Notes under the pieces: model-generated | Databases searched by the model: none | What the model saw: only the letters and a program-made list of their open reading frames with translations | Told to the model about the DNA's origin: nothing | Translations under genes and position numbers: made by a program | Part shown: positions 35,364-44,020 of the stretch, piece by piece | Layout of the letters: each line of letters starts with the position of its first letter | Position numbering within the stretch: position 1 is the first letter of the stretch | NCBI GenBank assembly: GCA_019425045.1 | Contig: JAHYYI010000001.1 | Span: forward strand, 1-64,000 | DNA from: Collinsella sp. | GTDB taxonomy: Bacteria > Actinomycetota > Coriobacteriia > Coriobacteriales > Coriobacteriaceae | Reading direction: 5' to 3' | DNA: 64,000 nucleotides

Positions 35364-36059
35364 CTATTCGATTATGTAGCCGACGCCCCAGACGTTTTTG
35401 ATAAAGCGCGGCTTTTGAGCGTCGTCGCCAATCTTTTCGCGCAGGTGGCGAATGTGCACCATCACCGTATTGTTGGAGCCGGGCATAAAATCCTCGTTCC
35501 ACACCGCGCGGAACAGATCCTCCACGGCTACCACGCTGCCGCGATGCTCAACCAGATACAGCAAGATGGAATACTCGATGGGCGTGAGGCGCACCGGTGC
35601 ACCGTCCACCGTTACGGAACGAGCATCGCGGTTGATCTCCAGGCCGTCGAGCTGGATGGTCGGCGACTCGGCCGCCTGCGAGCGGCTACCGTAGCTGGTG
35701 TAGCGGCGAAGCTGAGCGTGCACACGCGCGATGAGCTCCAGCGGACGGAACGGCTTAACCACGTAATCGTCCGCGCCAAGCGAAAGGCCCTCGATCTTGT
35801 CTTGCTGGGCATCGCGCGCCGTCAGCATGATCACGGGATAGGTATGGCTGGAACGGATCGTACGCAGTAGCTCAAAGCCATCGATATCGGGCAGCATGAC
35901 ATCCAACAGTGCCAGATCGAACTCCTGCTCCAGGATTGCCTTGGCAGCATCGGCCCCGCTATAGGCAATCTGGACATCAAAGCCCTCTTTTGTAAGGTAG
36001 ATACCAACCAAGTCGGCGATGGCCTTCTCGTCATCAACTACCAAAATGCGCTCGTTCAT
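35364..36059 (-). CDS. VanR-like response regulator
   Basis: OmpR-family regulator of 231 aa. Receiver residues are DDE near the start, the phospho-acceptor Asp in LALLDVMLPDIDG, and Thr/Lys in IMLTARD and YVVKPFRPLE. The winged helix includes LTPIEYSILLYLVEHRG and NTVMVHIRHLREKIGDD, close to VanR. It is the first gene of the regulator-kinase pair. The divergent gap to dacA contains a 23-bp near-palindrome at 36121-36143 that may be its binding site. Confidence 0.88.
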   Translation of the reverse strand: MNERILVVDDEKAIADLVGIYLTKEGFDVQIAYSGADAAKAILEQEFDLALLDVMLPDIDGFELLRTIRSSHTYPVIMLTARDAQQDKIEGLSLGADDYVVKPFRPLELIARVHAQLRRYTSYGSRSQAAESPTIQLDGLEINRDARSVTVDGAPVRLTPIEYSILLYLVEHRGSVVAVEDLFRAVWNEDFMPGSNNTVMVHIRHLREKIGDDAQKPRFIKNVWGVGYIIE

Positions 36060-36120
36060 GCGTGCTCCTCTCGCGCTCCATTATGCCCGAGGCGACGCAC
36101 GCCACACACAACAAGCGTGG

Positions 36121-36143
36121 GTGATTAAGTCGGCCTTAAGCAC
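36121..36143. promoter_or_regulatory. Near-palindrome between vanR-like gene and dacA
   Basis: GTGATTAAG and CTTAAGCAC face each other across five bases with one mismatch. It lies in the divergent gap, about 70 bp before a TATACT box (36212-36217) that may serve dacA. Confidence 0.4.
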
Positions 36144-36256
36144 CCTTGTGCCCGTTCGGGCGCGGATGTGGGCCACGCACGCACGCGATGATCGCCGACG
36201 CCGGCAAACGATATACTCTAGTTCCAGAAGAGACCATCCCGTCGAAAGCGAAATCC

Positions 36257-37597
36257 GTGAAGTCCCTCACCTCTTTTGCAAAGCGCTCAGCCCAGCTTGC
36301 CGCCGGCTTTGTCTGCGCTATCGCCCTTGCCGCTGGCGTGCCCACCGTCGCCGGCGCCCAAGTACTCACGACCGACAATGTTTGCGGCAAAACCGCCGAT
36401 GCGCGCGGCATCACGGCCGAAAACCTGCCCGATATCGATGCGACCAATGCCCTCGTCATGGGCAAAGACGGCACCGTCTACTATGCCCGCGGCGCCGATG
36501 AGCAGGTCAAGATTGCCTCGATCACCAAGGTCATGACCGCAATCCTAACCGTCGAGAATTGCAAGATGGACGAGAAGGTCACGGTGAGCAACGCCGCAGC
36601 CACCGTGGGCAATTCAACAGCCGGCCTACTCGAAGGCGACGAGCTCACCGTGAAGCAGGCACTGCGCGGCCTGATGATTCCCTCGGGCAACGACGCCGCC
36701 ATCGTGCTCGCCGAATATGTGGGCAAGAAGATCGACCCTAAGACCAAAGACGCCGAGGCAACATTTGTGAAAGCCATGAACGAGCGCGCTAAGAAGCTCG
36801 GTTGCACCGGCACGCTTTTTGAAAACCCGCATGGTCTGGACTTTGATGAGTGGGCTGGCGATATGCACTCAACCGCACACGACGTAGCGCTGATGATGCA
36901 GGAGGCCATGAAAAACGACACGATCCGCGAGGTCGTAGCGAGCGAAGATTCCTGGATCGAGGTCACGGGCGCCGACGGCACCGACCATTCGCATTCCATG
37001 GACACGCATAACTATTTGCTAGGCCAAGATGGCAACATCGGTGGCAAGACCGGCACCACCGATGATGCAGGCTATTGCTTTACGGGTGCCTACAACCGCG
37101 ATGGCGACGAGATCTACACCGTCGTTTTGAACTCCACCACCACCGACCAGCGCTTTACCGATACCGCAACCCTTGCCAATTGGTACTACGGTCACAAGGT
37201 GACGGTCGCAATCGCCAACACGCAGGAAAAGACCGCCAACGGCAACCCGCTTATGGCGCGCATTGGCCAAGCCGACTGGACGGATAAGACGATCGACGCC
37301 ACGCTCGCCGATCCTACGGCGCAAGCGACCGTGTTTTCCCTTGCCGGCGAGGTGACCGAAAAGGTTAGCTACGACGATCTTTCGGGCACGGTGCATGTGG
37401 GCGACAAGGTGGGCAGCGTTACGCTCAAGCAGGATGGCACCAAGATCGCCGTCATGGACCTGGTTGCCGACGAGGAAGGCGCAGGGCCGAATCCCATTGA
37501 GTGGCTACTCGTGAAGCTCGATCGCTTGGGCCGCCGCATCGACAACCGCCCGCTCACGGCAGAAAGCGAGACCGTCGCCAAGGCGCCCGAGGTGTAG
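36257..37597 (+). CDS. dacA: D-alanyl-D-alanine carboxypeptidase (PBP5 family)
   Basis: Removes the terminal D-Ala of peptidoglycan stem peptides outside the membrane. The frame opens at 36146 but a TATACT box at 36212-36217 suggests a start downstream; GTG at 36257 gives a proper signal peptide (MKSLTSFAKRSAQLAAGFVC..., cleavage after VAGA near residue 34) and 446 aa. Catalytic motifs are Ser88-x-x-Lys91 (SITK), Ser143-Gly-Asn (SGN) and Lys264-Thr-Gly (KTG). The C-terminal beta-rich domain ends in an amphipathic segment IEWLLVKLDRLGRRID, likely the membrane anchor. It is divergent from a VanRS-like pair. Confidence 0.92.
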   Translation: MKSLTSFAKRSAQLAAGFVCAIALAAGVPTVAGAQVLTTDNVCGKTADARGITAENLPDIDATNALVMGKDGTVYYARGADEQVKIASITKVMTAILTVENCKMDEKVTVSNAAATVGNSTAGLLEGDELTVKQALRGLMIPSGNDAAIVLAEYVGKKIDPKTKDAEATFVKAMNERAKKLGCTGTLFENPHGLDFDEWAGDMHSTAHDVALMMQEAMKNDTIREVVASEDSWIEVTGADGTDHSHSMDTHNYLLGQDGNIGGKTGTTDDAGYCFTGAYNRDGDEIYTVVLNSTTTDQRFTDTATLANWYYGHKVTVAIANTQEKTANGNPLMARIGQADWTDKTIDATLADPTAQATVFSLAGEVTEKVSYDDLSGTVHVGDKVGSVTLKQDGTKIAVMDLVADEEGAGPNPIEWLLVKLDRLGRRIDNRPLTAESETVAKAPEV

Positions 37598-37624
37598 TGC
37601 GCAAGAATAATAAGCCCACTGAAG

Positions 37625-37648
37625 GGAGGCGTCCGAAAGGATGCCTCC
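37625..37648 (+). terminator. Terminator of dacA
   Basis: GGAGGCGTCC pairs with GGATGCCTCC around GAAA, followed by TTTTTT on the plus strand, 27 bp after the dacA stop codon. Confidence 0.9.
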
Positions 37649-37654
37649 TTTTTT

Positions 37655-37918
37655 GAGGTTCGAATCCCCAGCCTCCTTTCTCCGCACCAAAAAAGGGCCC
37701 CAGATGGGACCCTTCTTTCAATTCATACTGGCGGAGAGCTGGGGATGTCCGGGCATGCTGCGCATGCCCTCCGGCTTCAAAGCCTGGCGGCTTTTCGCCC
37801 ACGGGCTACAAACGCTTTCGCGTTTGCTTAACGCCCGTGCCCTCTCGGGTTCGAATCCCCAGCCAACGTTCTTCGCACAAAAAAGGACCCCTTTCGGAGT
37901 CCTTCTTTCAAGTCATAC
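37655..37918. repeat. tRNA-Ser-associated palindromic cassette
   Basis: The 3' end of tRNA-Ser (minus strand) recurs at 37729-37745 without the rest of the gene. It is followed by about 100 bp of GC-rich hairpins, then a plus-strand T-arm-like end GGGTTCGAATCCCCAGC (37847-37863) and a copy of the tRNA terminator. An extra T-arm-like end sits at 37655-37675. The repeat period to the real tRNA is 190 bp. No protein-coding gene is seen in 37598-38101. Confidence 0.75.
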
Positions 37919-38009
37919 TGGCGGAGAGCTGGGGATTCGAACCCCAGATGCCCTTTTGGGGCATACTCGCTTAGCAGGCGAGCACCTTCGGCCTCTCGGT
38001 CAGCTCTCC
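37919..38009 (-). tRNA. tRNA-Ser (GCT)
   Basis: 91-nt tRNA including the encoded CCA. The acceptor GGAGAGC pairs with GCTCTCC, the anticodon stem CTCGC/GCGAG encloses GCT at the anticodon, and a long variable arm (TGCCC...GGGCA) marks a serine tRNA. The T-arm is CTGGGGTTCGAATCCCCAG. It decodes AGC and AGU. A terminator (37880-37911 region) follows on the minus strand. Confidence 0.96.
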
Positions 38010-38101
38010 GTAACAGCCGTTCTATAGTAACCAAACAGCCAAGGATGAGCAAGAGGAAATTTTCTAATTGCCTAGCAGCCTTTCCTCCTTGAAAGCTTCG
38101 C

Positions 38102-40543
38102 CTACCCCAGCGAGCGGTTGAGAGAGCCGAGCTCGTCGTTGCCCATGGTGCGCCACATTTGGAAGATGCAACCGCGTGCCAGGAAAAAGAAGCCGTTGTC
38201 GACCAGTTGCACAGCGGCATCGGCAAGCTGATTCGTCACGGCGGACACCGGCGGCAGCTCGAGTCCAGCCTTGCGGATGGTCTCGACCGCTTCCTCGAAC
38301 GTCGGAGGCTCGCTGACGCCCATCTCGTTCATAAGACCCTGCATTTCTTCCAGCGCGCTGCTGCCCGACTCCTCGCCGCGCGGCACCAGACGGTAACAAG
38401 CCAGTGCCAGGTCGAGCTGATCGCAATTCCAATAGGCAAACGCCAAGCGATAGAACAGGTAGCCGATTGCAGAACGATCGCTGGCAATACGTAGGCCGTG
38501 GCGCGCCACCTCGATAATCTCGTCAAAGCGCTCCAGACGCGCAAGCACGTTGATGAGCGCAAAGTGCGACTGCATGGACGAGCGCGCCAGATCGTAAAGA
38601 TGGCGCACCTCGGGCAGCGCTCGTTCAAAGTCCTCTTGTTCGGCGTAAAAGCTGCAGATCTCGTGCTGGGCAAAGTACAGCGCATCGGGCGCACGAAGGA
38701 TTCGCACAGAGCGGTCTTCTTCCAACACCGGTAGCACCATGCGCACCAGCTGGTTATCGCAAAACTGCGTTTGAACCGGACCTGTCGCCAAAAGCTCGGC
38801 GACGGCGCACTTAGCCTCCAACTCCTCAACAAGACGGGAAAAGCCTTCAAAAGCACCTGTACGGTCGACTTTTGCCTGCTCGCGCAATTCAACAACACGG
38901 GCAACGTATGGGTCGTCGTCCTCTTCCATGACCTCCAGCTCGTCAGCCGCATCGGCAAGCAGCAGATCGCGCAGCGCCGGCGGCAGCATGCGATGGTCAT
39001 CACGCGGACGAGCATGAACCTCCGCAGGTTCAATCGTCTCCGGAGCGGTTGACTCATATGCCTCAAGCACACGCTTGCACGGCATATCGTCCATGTCCAT
39101 GCTCTCAAGATCCTTGGCGACAGGCACGCAATCGGCCAGATAGGCCGCGCGCCCAAAGAAATACGTTGCGACAACGCACTCGCCCTGCTCACTGTCGGGA
39201 GCAGCAATCTGCACATAGCAGCGCGTGATGCAGGTGCCCGCGGCAAAACACGCTGCCGCAAGCGTGAGCGCCACGCGCGCATCGTGCTCCGCGGCCCAGA
39301 TCGTGCGCGTGTCCTCGTCCAGCTCGTGCCAGGCGTCATCTTGAGCGTCGTATTCACGTTGCGGCATGGCATCAACGACAGACTGCCCAAACCGAACGAG
39401 CATAATCCCCTCGGCAACGTTTGCCCGATAGGTATAGTCGAGCCGCGTGACCACGTTAAGCGCCTCGACAATACGCGCGAAGCGGGTACGCACATCCCAC
39501 TCACCGCCCGGCTGGCAAGCCACCGTTCCCGGTTTGGACCACGGGTTGTCGCTCGAGGTTGTATCGAGCAGTCGGGGAACATCGTTGGTCGTCTTGGCGA
39601 TATGCCACGCATCAAAGAGCGCGCAGCCCTCAAGGCTCGGCGAGGATGCCGCAGGGACCAATCCGGCCCCGATGTGCTCAAGGATGCCGGAGAGACGGTT
39701 AAGACGGCACTCGATGGCAAGCAGCATGTCAATCTCGTCCTGGTCCAGCAGGCTGCGATCAAAATTGAGATAGAAAAGCTTTGAGCGATCGATGCGAGCC
39801 AGGCTCATCTCGGACTTAGCGGCGATGGTGCGCAAGCGGGGCAAGTCAATTTCACTCATAAGGGCGGCGGCATAGCGCTCGATACCGCTCGGATTCTCGG
39901 CATGGTCAACGCGGTAGAGCAGCGTCTCGATAGCGTCAGGTAGCGGTGTCGTGTTAAAGCCCAAAAACACCTCGACCGGCTCGGGCAACTTTACGAGCTT
40001 GATCTTGTCGACAACGTTTTGCATACCCTCGTCGAGTCCGTCGGCGTCCGCCGTGCTCGCAATGGTATTTTCGGAGTCAGCGAATATCACGTAGCGCAGG
40101 AACATCGATGCCATGAACTCACCGTAAGGAAGGGAGCGGGTCGAATTCCATGTCTCGTGATCGGACTGTTCGCGCATGGGGCCTTCGGGAGAGCCGACGG
40201 TTCGCGCGCACGCGCGCATTGTGCCGTTGGCTCCCCGAACCACAATCTCACCAATACCGGAGTCCGACTCGTCAAGGACCAGTTCCATGTCGGGATCGTT
40301 GGGCAGCGGAGTCTCGCTAACGGGGCGGTCCACCTTGTACACCTCGCCCGAAACGCTTACGTAGCCCAAAAGCGACACATGACTTTTGCCAACGAATTCG
40401 ACGACATAGCAAGATTCATGCTGATCCTCGCCAAAGAGTTTCCAGACCACGCCATATGAGCGTCCCGCAGGCTGCTCGGGCATCGCCGGAAAGCGCTTTT
40501 TGGGATCGAGAAACCTGAGCTTGTATGTCGGACGCTCTGCCAC
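38102..40543 (-). CDS. Large protein of unknown function with C-terminal TPR-like region
   Basis: Unrecognised soluble protein of 813 aa. The GTG at 40543 opens the frame; AGGGTGA is 9-10 bases upstream. There is no signal peptide or clear membrane segment. An N-terminal region is rich in beta strands (to about residue 150). The centre is acidic, with EVMEEDDDPYVARV near 565. The C-terminal 200 residues (LYFAQHEICSFYAEQEDFER, LINVLARLERFDEIIEVARH, LFYRLAFAYWNCDQLDLALA) show helical repeat spacing of TPR type. It stands alone between tRNA-Ser and the tRNA-Arg array. Confidence 0.7.
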   Translation of the reverse strand: MAERPTYKLRFLDPKKRFPAMPEQPAGRSYGVVWKLFGEDQHESCYVVEFVGKSHVSLLGYVSVSGEVYKVDRPVSETPLPNDPDMELVLDESDSGIGEIVVRGANGTMRACARTVGSPEGPMREQSDHETWNSTRSLPYGEFMASMFLRYVIFADSENTIASTADADGLDEGMQNVVDKIKLVKLPEPVEVFLGFNTTPLPDAIETLLYRVDHAENPSGIERYAAALMSEIDLPRLRTIAAKSEMSLARIDRSKLFYLNFDRSLLDQDEIDMLLAIECRLNRLSGILEHIGAGLVPAASSPSLEGCALFDAWHIAKTTNDVPRLLDTTSSDNPWSKPGTVACQPGGEWDVRTRFARIVEALNVVTRLDYTYRANVAEGIMLVRFGQSVVDAMPQREYDAQDDAWHELDEDTRTIWAAEHDARVALTLAAACFAAGTCITRCYVQIAAPDSEQGECVVATYFFGRAAYLADCVPVAKDLESMDMDDMPCKRVLEAYESTAPETIEPAEVHARPRDDHRMLPPALRDLLLADAADELEVMEEDDDPYVARVVELREQAKVDRTGAFEGFSRLVEELEAKCAVAELLATGPVQTQFCDNQLVRMVLPVLEEDRSVRILRAPDALYFAQHEICSFYAEQEDFERALPEVRHLYDLARSSMQSHFALINVLARLERFDEIIEVARHGLRIASDRSAIGYLFYRLAFAYWNCDQLDLALACYRLVPRGEESGSSALEEMQGLMNEMGVSEPPTFEEAVETIRKAGLELPPVSAVTNQLADAAVQLVDNGFFFLARGCIFQMWRTMGNDELGSLNRSLG

Positions 40544-40640
40544 GAAGTATCACCCTGATCGGTCGCTTGAAGAAGGAGTGGTCGCGAATAAGTCGCGACA
40601 TCTACTCGGAATCTTACACGAGTCGACAGGAAATCGTCCG

Positions 40641-40918
40641 CTTTACGCCCGCGCCTCGACCGAGGTTCGAATCAATGCGGTGCTTACGTAAAAGAAAAGC
40701 CCCCGTCGCCGGGAGCTTTAATCTCAAATGGTGCGGCGTATAGGATTCCGCGCATCCGCTGCGCGGATCCGCACCGGCTTCGCCCGCCTGCCGGCGCGCT
40801 CGCCCGCGGGCTAAAAACGCTCCGCGTTTTCTTTACGCCCGCGCCTCGACCGAGGTTCGAATCAATGCGGTGTTTACGTAAAAGAAAAGCCCCCGTCGCC
40901 GGGAGCTTTAAAGTCAAT
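40641..40918. repeat. tRNA-Arg-associated palindromic cassette A
   Basis: Bases 40641-40748 are repeated at 40831-40938 (period 190 bp) with few changes. Each copy has a plus-strand T-arm-like end (GAGGTTCGAATC), a terminator hairpin (AAAGCCCCCGTCGCCGGGAGCTTT region) and the tRNA-Arg 3' end. In the first copy the tRNA body is replaced by about 100 bp of palindromic filler (40749-40850). Nothing else is visible between 40544 and 40918. Confidence 0.78.
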
Positions 40919-40995
40919 TGGTGCGGCGTATAGGATTCGAACCTATGACGTTCTGATTCGTAGTCAGACCCTCTATCCAGCTGAGGTAACGCCGC
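40919..40995 (-). tRNA. tRNA-Arg (ACG), copy 1
   Basis: 77-nt cloverleaf including the encoded CCA. The acceptor GCGGCGT pairs with ACGCCGC; the anticodon stem TCTGA/TCAGA holds CTACGAA with anticodon ACG, which is read as ICG after deamination. The T-arm is ATAGGTTCGAATCCTAT. The sequence is identical to copies 2 and 3. A terminator hairpin follows. Confidence 0.96.
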
Positions 40996-41153
40996 AACTT
41001 GTTGATTATTATGCACAGGGACTGAATAATGGTCAAGCATTTTTTCAAAAAAAGTTATCGAATTTGATTTTTAATCATTTGGAGGGCTTGGCGCGATCTT
41101 CGACGCATCGCGATATAAGAAAAGCCCCCGTCGCCGGGAGCTTTAAAGTCAAT

Positions 41154-41230
41154 TGGTGCGGCGTATAGGATTCGAACCTATGACGTTCTGATTCGTAGTC
41201 AGACCCTCTATCCAGCTGAGGTAACGCCGC
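41154..41230 (-). tRNA. tRNA-Arg (ACG), copy 2
   Basis: Identical in all 77 positions to the copies on either side. It is followed by its own terminator hairpin but, unlike copies 1 and 3, the sequence beyond that terminator is not a cassette but AT-richer spacer (41040-41115). Confidence 0.96.
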
Positions 41231-41317
41231 AACGCACGGATTATTATGCACGCGAGCCCCCGATGGGTCAAGCGACAATTAGAAAAAATTTTACGGAGTG
41301 ATAATTAAGTTGTTCGT

Positions 41318-41585
41318 GCCTCGACCGAGGTTCGAATCCATGCGGTGGCGGCATAAAAGAAAAGCCCCCGTTGCCGGAGGCTTTCAATTTCAATTGGTGC
41401 GGCGTATAGGATTCCGCGCATCCGCTTCGCGGATCCGCACCGGCTTCGCCCGCCTGCCGGCGGACTCGCCCGCGGGCTAAAAACGCTCCGCGTTTTCTTG
41501 ACGCCCGCGCCTCGACCGAGGTTCGAATCCATGCGGTGTTGCCATAAAAGAAAAGCCCCCGTTGCCGGAGGCTTTCAATTTCAAT
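41318..41585. repeat. tRNA-Arg-associated palindromic cassette B
   Basis: Bases 41318-41414 recur at 41509-41605 (period 191 bp). The first copy continues from the tRNA-Arg 3' end (41395-41414) into the filler (41415-41516); the second continues into the real tRNA. The filler is nearly identical to that of cassette A and contains the hairpins GCATCCGC/GCGGATCC and AAAACGC/GCGTTTT. Confidence 0.78.
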
Positions 41586-41662
41586 TGGTGCGGCGTATAG
41601 GATTCGAACCTATGACGTTCTGATTCGTAGTCAGACCCTCTATCCAGCTGAGGTAACGCCGC
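41586..41662 (-). tRNA. tRNA-Arg (ACG), copy 3
   Basis: Third identical 77-nt tRNA-Arg with anticodon ACG and an encoded CCA. It is the first of the array in transcription order. The terminator after it differs slightly (CTCCGGCAACGGGGG) from that of copies 1 and 2. Confidence 0.96.
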
Positions 41663-41739
41663 AGCGCAAGACATATAAAACCACTTTAGCTTATTGGAGT
41701 CAAGCATAATTTCAAACTTTTTTGTGGAACGCAGTCTTG

Positions 41740-42117
41740 TCATGCTGCTCCGCATATACCGCCATTCCCCGTACGATCGATTGGCTTTTCGATCACGTCA
41801 AACTTAGCATCAAGTTCCCTCAGGAGCGATCTCACCCGCTGGGCACAATCATAATCGGCAAACGAGATGCTCAACATGCGAGCAACCTGATTAGATGTCT
41901 GGACCCCATAGAAATGCTCTAGGGCCACAAGCCCCTCGTGCGCCACAAACGTCTCAACCACATGAGGCGACTCCTCGTAGCACCATTGCGTCAACGGCCC
42001 CTCGCTCGTCTGTCGAACCACCAGGCCACCCATGCCAGACGGCTCACACGTCACAAGCAGGTACTCCCCGCCCTCGTCGCTCTCAAACAAAACCACCCGA
42101 TCATCAAACAGCTCCAT
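41740..42117 (-). CDS. Hypothetical protein
   Basis: Unrecognised acidic cytosolic protein of 125 aa. There is no signal peptide or membrane segment. The N-terminal half looks beta-rich (VVLFESDEGGEYLLVTCEPSG); the C-terminal half looks helical (ARMLSISFADYDCAQRVRSLLREL). AGAAAGGGG lies about six bases before the ATG. It lies between tRNA-Arg copy 3 and serS, all on the minus strand, without a clear partner. Confidence 0.7.
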   Translation of the reverse strand: MELFDDRVVLFESDEGGEYLLVTCEPSGMGGLVVRQTSEGPLTQWCYEESPHVVETFVAHEGLVALEHFYGVQTSNQVARMLSISFADYDCAQRVRSLLRELDAKFDVIEKPIDRTGNGGICGAA

Positions 42118-42244
42118 CGCGTCCCCTTTCTCTCGCTCTTATTTAGCAAAAGCATAGCAGGTAGATGGCTGCATACAGAACAGTTGTTCGTGTGTTTTCT
42201 ATTGAGCTGTCCGCACAGCATGGTATGGACCTGCGCACGAAATA

Positions 42245-42266
42245 GGGCGCCCCCGAAGGAGCGCCC
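42245..42266 (-). terminator. Terminator of serS
   Basis: GGGCGC and GCGCCC form the stem core around CCCCGAAGGA; on the minus strand TATTTCG follows. It is located 25-46 bp beyond the serS stop codon. Confidence 0.65.
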
Positions 42267-42290
42267 TTGCATATCGCCTATGCAGCCAAG

Positions 42291-43574
42291 TTACGCGACC
42301 GGCTCGATCTTCTCGAGGCCGCCCATGTAGGGACGCAGGACCTCGGGGATCGTGATGGTGCCGTCGGCGTTCTGGTAGTTCTCCAGAATGGCAGCCATGG
42401 TACGGCCAGCCGGCAGGCCGGAACCGTTGAGGGTGTGCAGGTAGCGCGAACCCTTGAAGTTCTCGGGGTCGCGATACTTGATGTTGGCGCGGCGAGCCTG
42501 GAAGTCACCGCAGTTGGAGCAGGAGCTGATCTCCTTGTAGGCGTTGTAGCTCGGCAGCCAGACCTCGATGTCGTAGGTCTGACGGGCAGAGAAGCCCAAG
42601 TCGCCGGTGCACAGGCTAATCACGCGATACGGAAGGCCCAGCTGCTGCAGCAGGTACTCGGCCTCGGCGGTCATGCTCTCGAGCTCCTCGTCGGACTCCT
42701 CCGGCTTAGCGAACTTGACCATCTCGACCTTGTCGAACTCGTGCTGACGGATGATGCCACGGGTATCGCGACCGGCGGAACCGGCCTCCTCGCGGAAGCA
42801 GGGGGTGAAGGCGGTGTAGCGGCGCGGCAGGGTGTCGGCGTCGAGGACCTCACCGGCGTGCAGGTTGGTGAGCACGACCTCGGCGGTGGGGATCAGGAAG
42901 TTGTCGCCCGAGACGTGATAGGCGTCGTCCTCGAACTTGGGCAGCTGGCCCGTGCCGAACATGGTCTGACGCTTGACGACGATGGGCGGCCACCACTCCT
43001 TAAAACCACGGCTGGTGTGCGTATCGAGGAAGAAGTTGATGAGGGCGCGCTCAAGACGGGCGCCGGCGCCACCGAGAACGGTGAAGCGGCTGCCGGAGAG
43101 CTTGTTGCCGCGCTCGAAGTCAAGGATGTCGAGGTCGGTGCCCAGATCCCAGTGCGGCTTAAAGTCGAAGTCGAACTCGCGCGGGGTGCCCCAACGACGG
43201 CGCTCGATGTTCTCGTCCTCGTCCTTGCCGTACGGCGTGGCCTCGCAAGGAATGTTGGGCAGGTGAGCCATGAAGTCGTACTGCTCCTGCTCGAGGGCGG
43301 TGCGGCGCTCGGCCAGACCGTCAATCTTCTCGTTGACGGCGCGCACGGCCTCCTTGGCGGCCTCGGCCTCGTCCTTCTTGCCCTCCTTCATCAGGGCGCC
43401 GATCTTCTTGGACTCGGCATTGCGCATGGCTTGAAGTTCCTCAACCTCGGTGATGACGGCACGACGCTCGTCGTCGAGCTCAAAGAACTTCTCGCGATCC
43501 CAAGACGTCTGGCGGTTAGCCATGGCGACATCGATGGCATCGGGGTTCTCGCGAACAAACTTGATATCAAGCAT
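42291..43574 (-). CDS. serS: Serine-tRNA ligase
   Basis: Class II synthetase charging tRNA-Ser. The ATG at 43574 is used because GGAGGATCTA precedes it; the frame extends to 43601 without support. This gives 427 aa. The N-terminal coiled-coil arm (residues 30-100, rich in Glu and Lys) binds the long variable arm of tRNA-Ser. Motif 2 is [25 protein letters not shown], and motif 3 is [20 protein letters not shown]. It diverges from a small membrane-protein gene. Confidence 0.96.
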   Translation of the reverse strand: MLDIKFVRENPDAIDVAMANRQTSWDREKFFELDDERRAVITEVEELQAMRNAESKKIGALMKEGKKDEAEAAKEAVRAVNEKIDGLAERRTALEQEQYDFMAHLPNIPCEATPYGKDEDENIERRRWGTPREFDFDFKPHWDLGTDLDILDFERGNKLSGSRFTVLGGAGARLERALINFFLDTHTSRGFKEWWPPIVVKRQTMFGTGQLPKFEDDAYHVSGDNFLIPTAEVVLTNLHAGEVLDADTLPRRYTAFTPCFREEAGSAGRDTRGIIRQHEFDKVEMVKFAKPEESDEELESMTAEAEYLLQQLGLPYRVISLCTGDLGFSARQTYDIEVWLPSYNAYKEISSCSNCGDFQARRANIKYRDPENFKGSRYLHTLNGSGLPAGRTMAAILENYQNADGTITIPEVLRPYMGGLEKIEPVA

Positions 43575-43603
43575 TAGATCCTCCGGCGATATACATTCCA
43601 TTT

Positions 43604-43641
43604 AGGTTGCAACCTTGTACATGTATGGGCAAGTATATACT
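43604..43641 (+). promoter_or_regulatory. Putative promoter and palindrome of the 57-aa gene
   Basis: TATACT (43636-43641) lies 45 bp before the small gene and could be its -10 box; the nearest -35-like words are CTTGTA or TTGTAC at 43614-43620. The perfect palindrome AGGTTGCAACCT (43604-43615) lies just upstream, between the divergent genes. Confidence 0.4.
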
Positions 43642-43685
43642 TATGAGCGTTTACGACCCAACTCAACTACGCAAGAAGGCACCCA

Positions 43686-43859
43686 ATGGACGCAGTTTTT
43701 TCCTTTTTGTTTGGCACCCGCACCGGTTTTGCCATCCTTTTCGCCGGCGGCATCCTGCTGTTTGCGATTATTGCCTTTGTAATGGAGAAGCGCACCCATA
43801 AGATGTATGTCGACCGCGGCCCCAAGTCCGAGGACGAAGAAGACAGCTTCTGGGACTAA
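43686..43859 (+). CDS. Small single-pass membrane protein (57 aa)
   Basis: Short gene with AGAAGG seven bases before the ATG. The product begins MDAVFSFLFGTRTG, has one hydrophobic segment (about residues 14-33, FAILFAGGILLFAIIAFVME) and an acidic C-terminal tail (KSEDEEDSFWD). A strong 17-bp stem terminator follows at 43911-43951. Start, Shine-Dalgarno site, -10 box and terminator together support a real gene. The function is unknown; it is divergent from serS. Confidence 0.72.
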   Translation: MDAVFSFLFGTRTGFAILFAGGILLFAIIAFVMEKRTHKMYVDRGPKSEDEEDSFWD

Positions 43860-43865
43860 CCTGCC

Positions 43866-44020
43866 AAAAAGGGACAGGTTTATTTTGGTCGGTTTTATCT
43901 GGGCAAACGCAAGTGCCCCGCAACTGGAATTGAGCCAGTTGCGGGGCACTTTTCGCTAAAGGGACAAAACCGCAGGAAAAACCTGCCAACATAAACCTGT
44001 CCCTTTTTTGGTCGGTTTTA
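43866..44020. repeat. Inverted and direct repeats around a terminator
   Basis: A 17-bp perfect inverted repeat (43866-43882 with 43992-44008, containing GGGACAGG) and a 15-bp direct repeat TTTTGGTCGGTTTTA (43883-43897, 44006-44020) flank the terminator of the small gene. The second direct repeat supplies the stop codon of proC. Confidence 0.7.
43911..43951 (+). terminator. Terminator of the 57-aa gene
   Basis: AAGTGCCCCGCAACTGG pairs perfectly with CCAGTTGCGGGGCACTT across seven bases; TTTCGC follows on the plus strand. It may act on both strands, since proC ends from the other side. Confidence 0.8.

Noticed and set aside
34100..36059. Vancomycin resistance operon
   Set aside because: Only regulator and kinase resemble VanRS; no ligase, dehydrogenase or dipeptidase gene is present.
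41298..41532. Short frames across the tRNA-Arg cassettes
   Set aside because: The frames read through tRNA ends, terminators and palindromic filler, and similar frames appear in every cassette only because the DNA is repeated.
40641..41662. CRISPR array
   Set aside because: The repeats are tRNA genes, tRNA ends and terminators with a period of about 190 bp; there are no short regular spacers and no cas genes.
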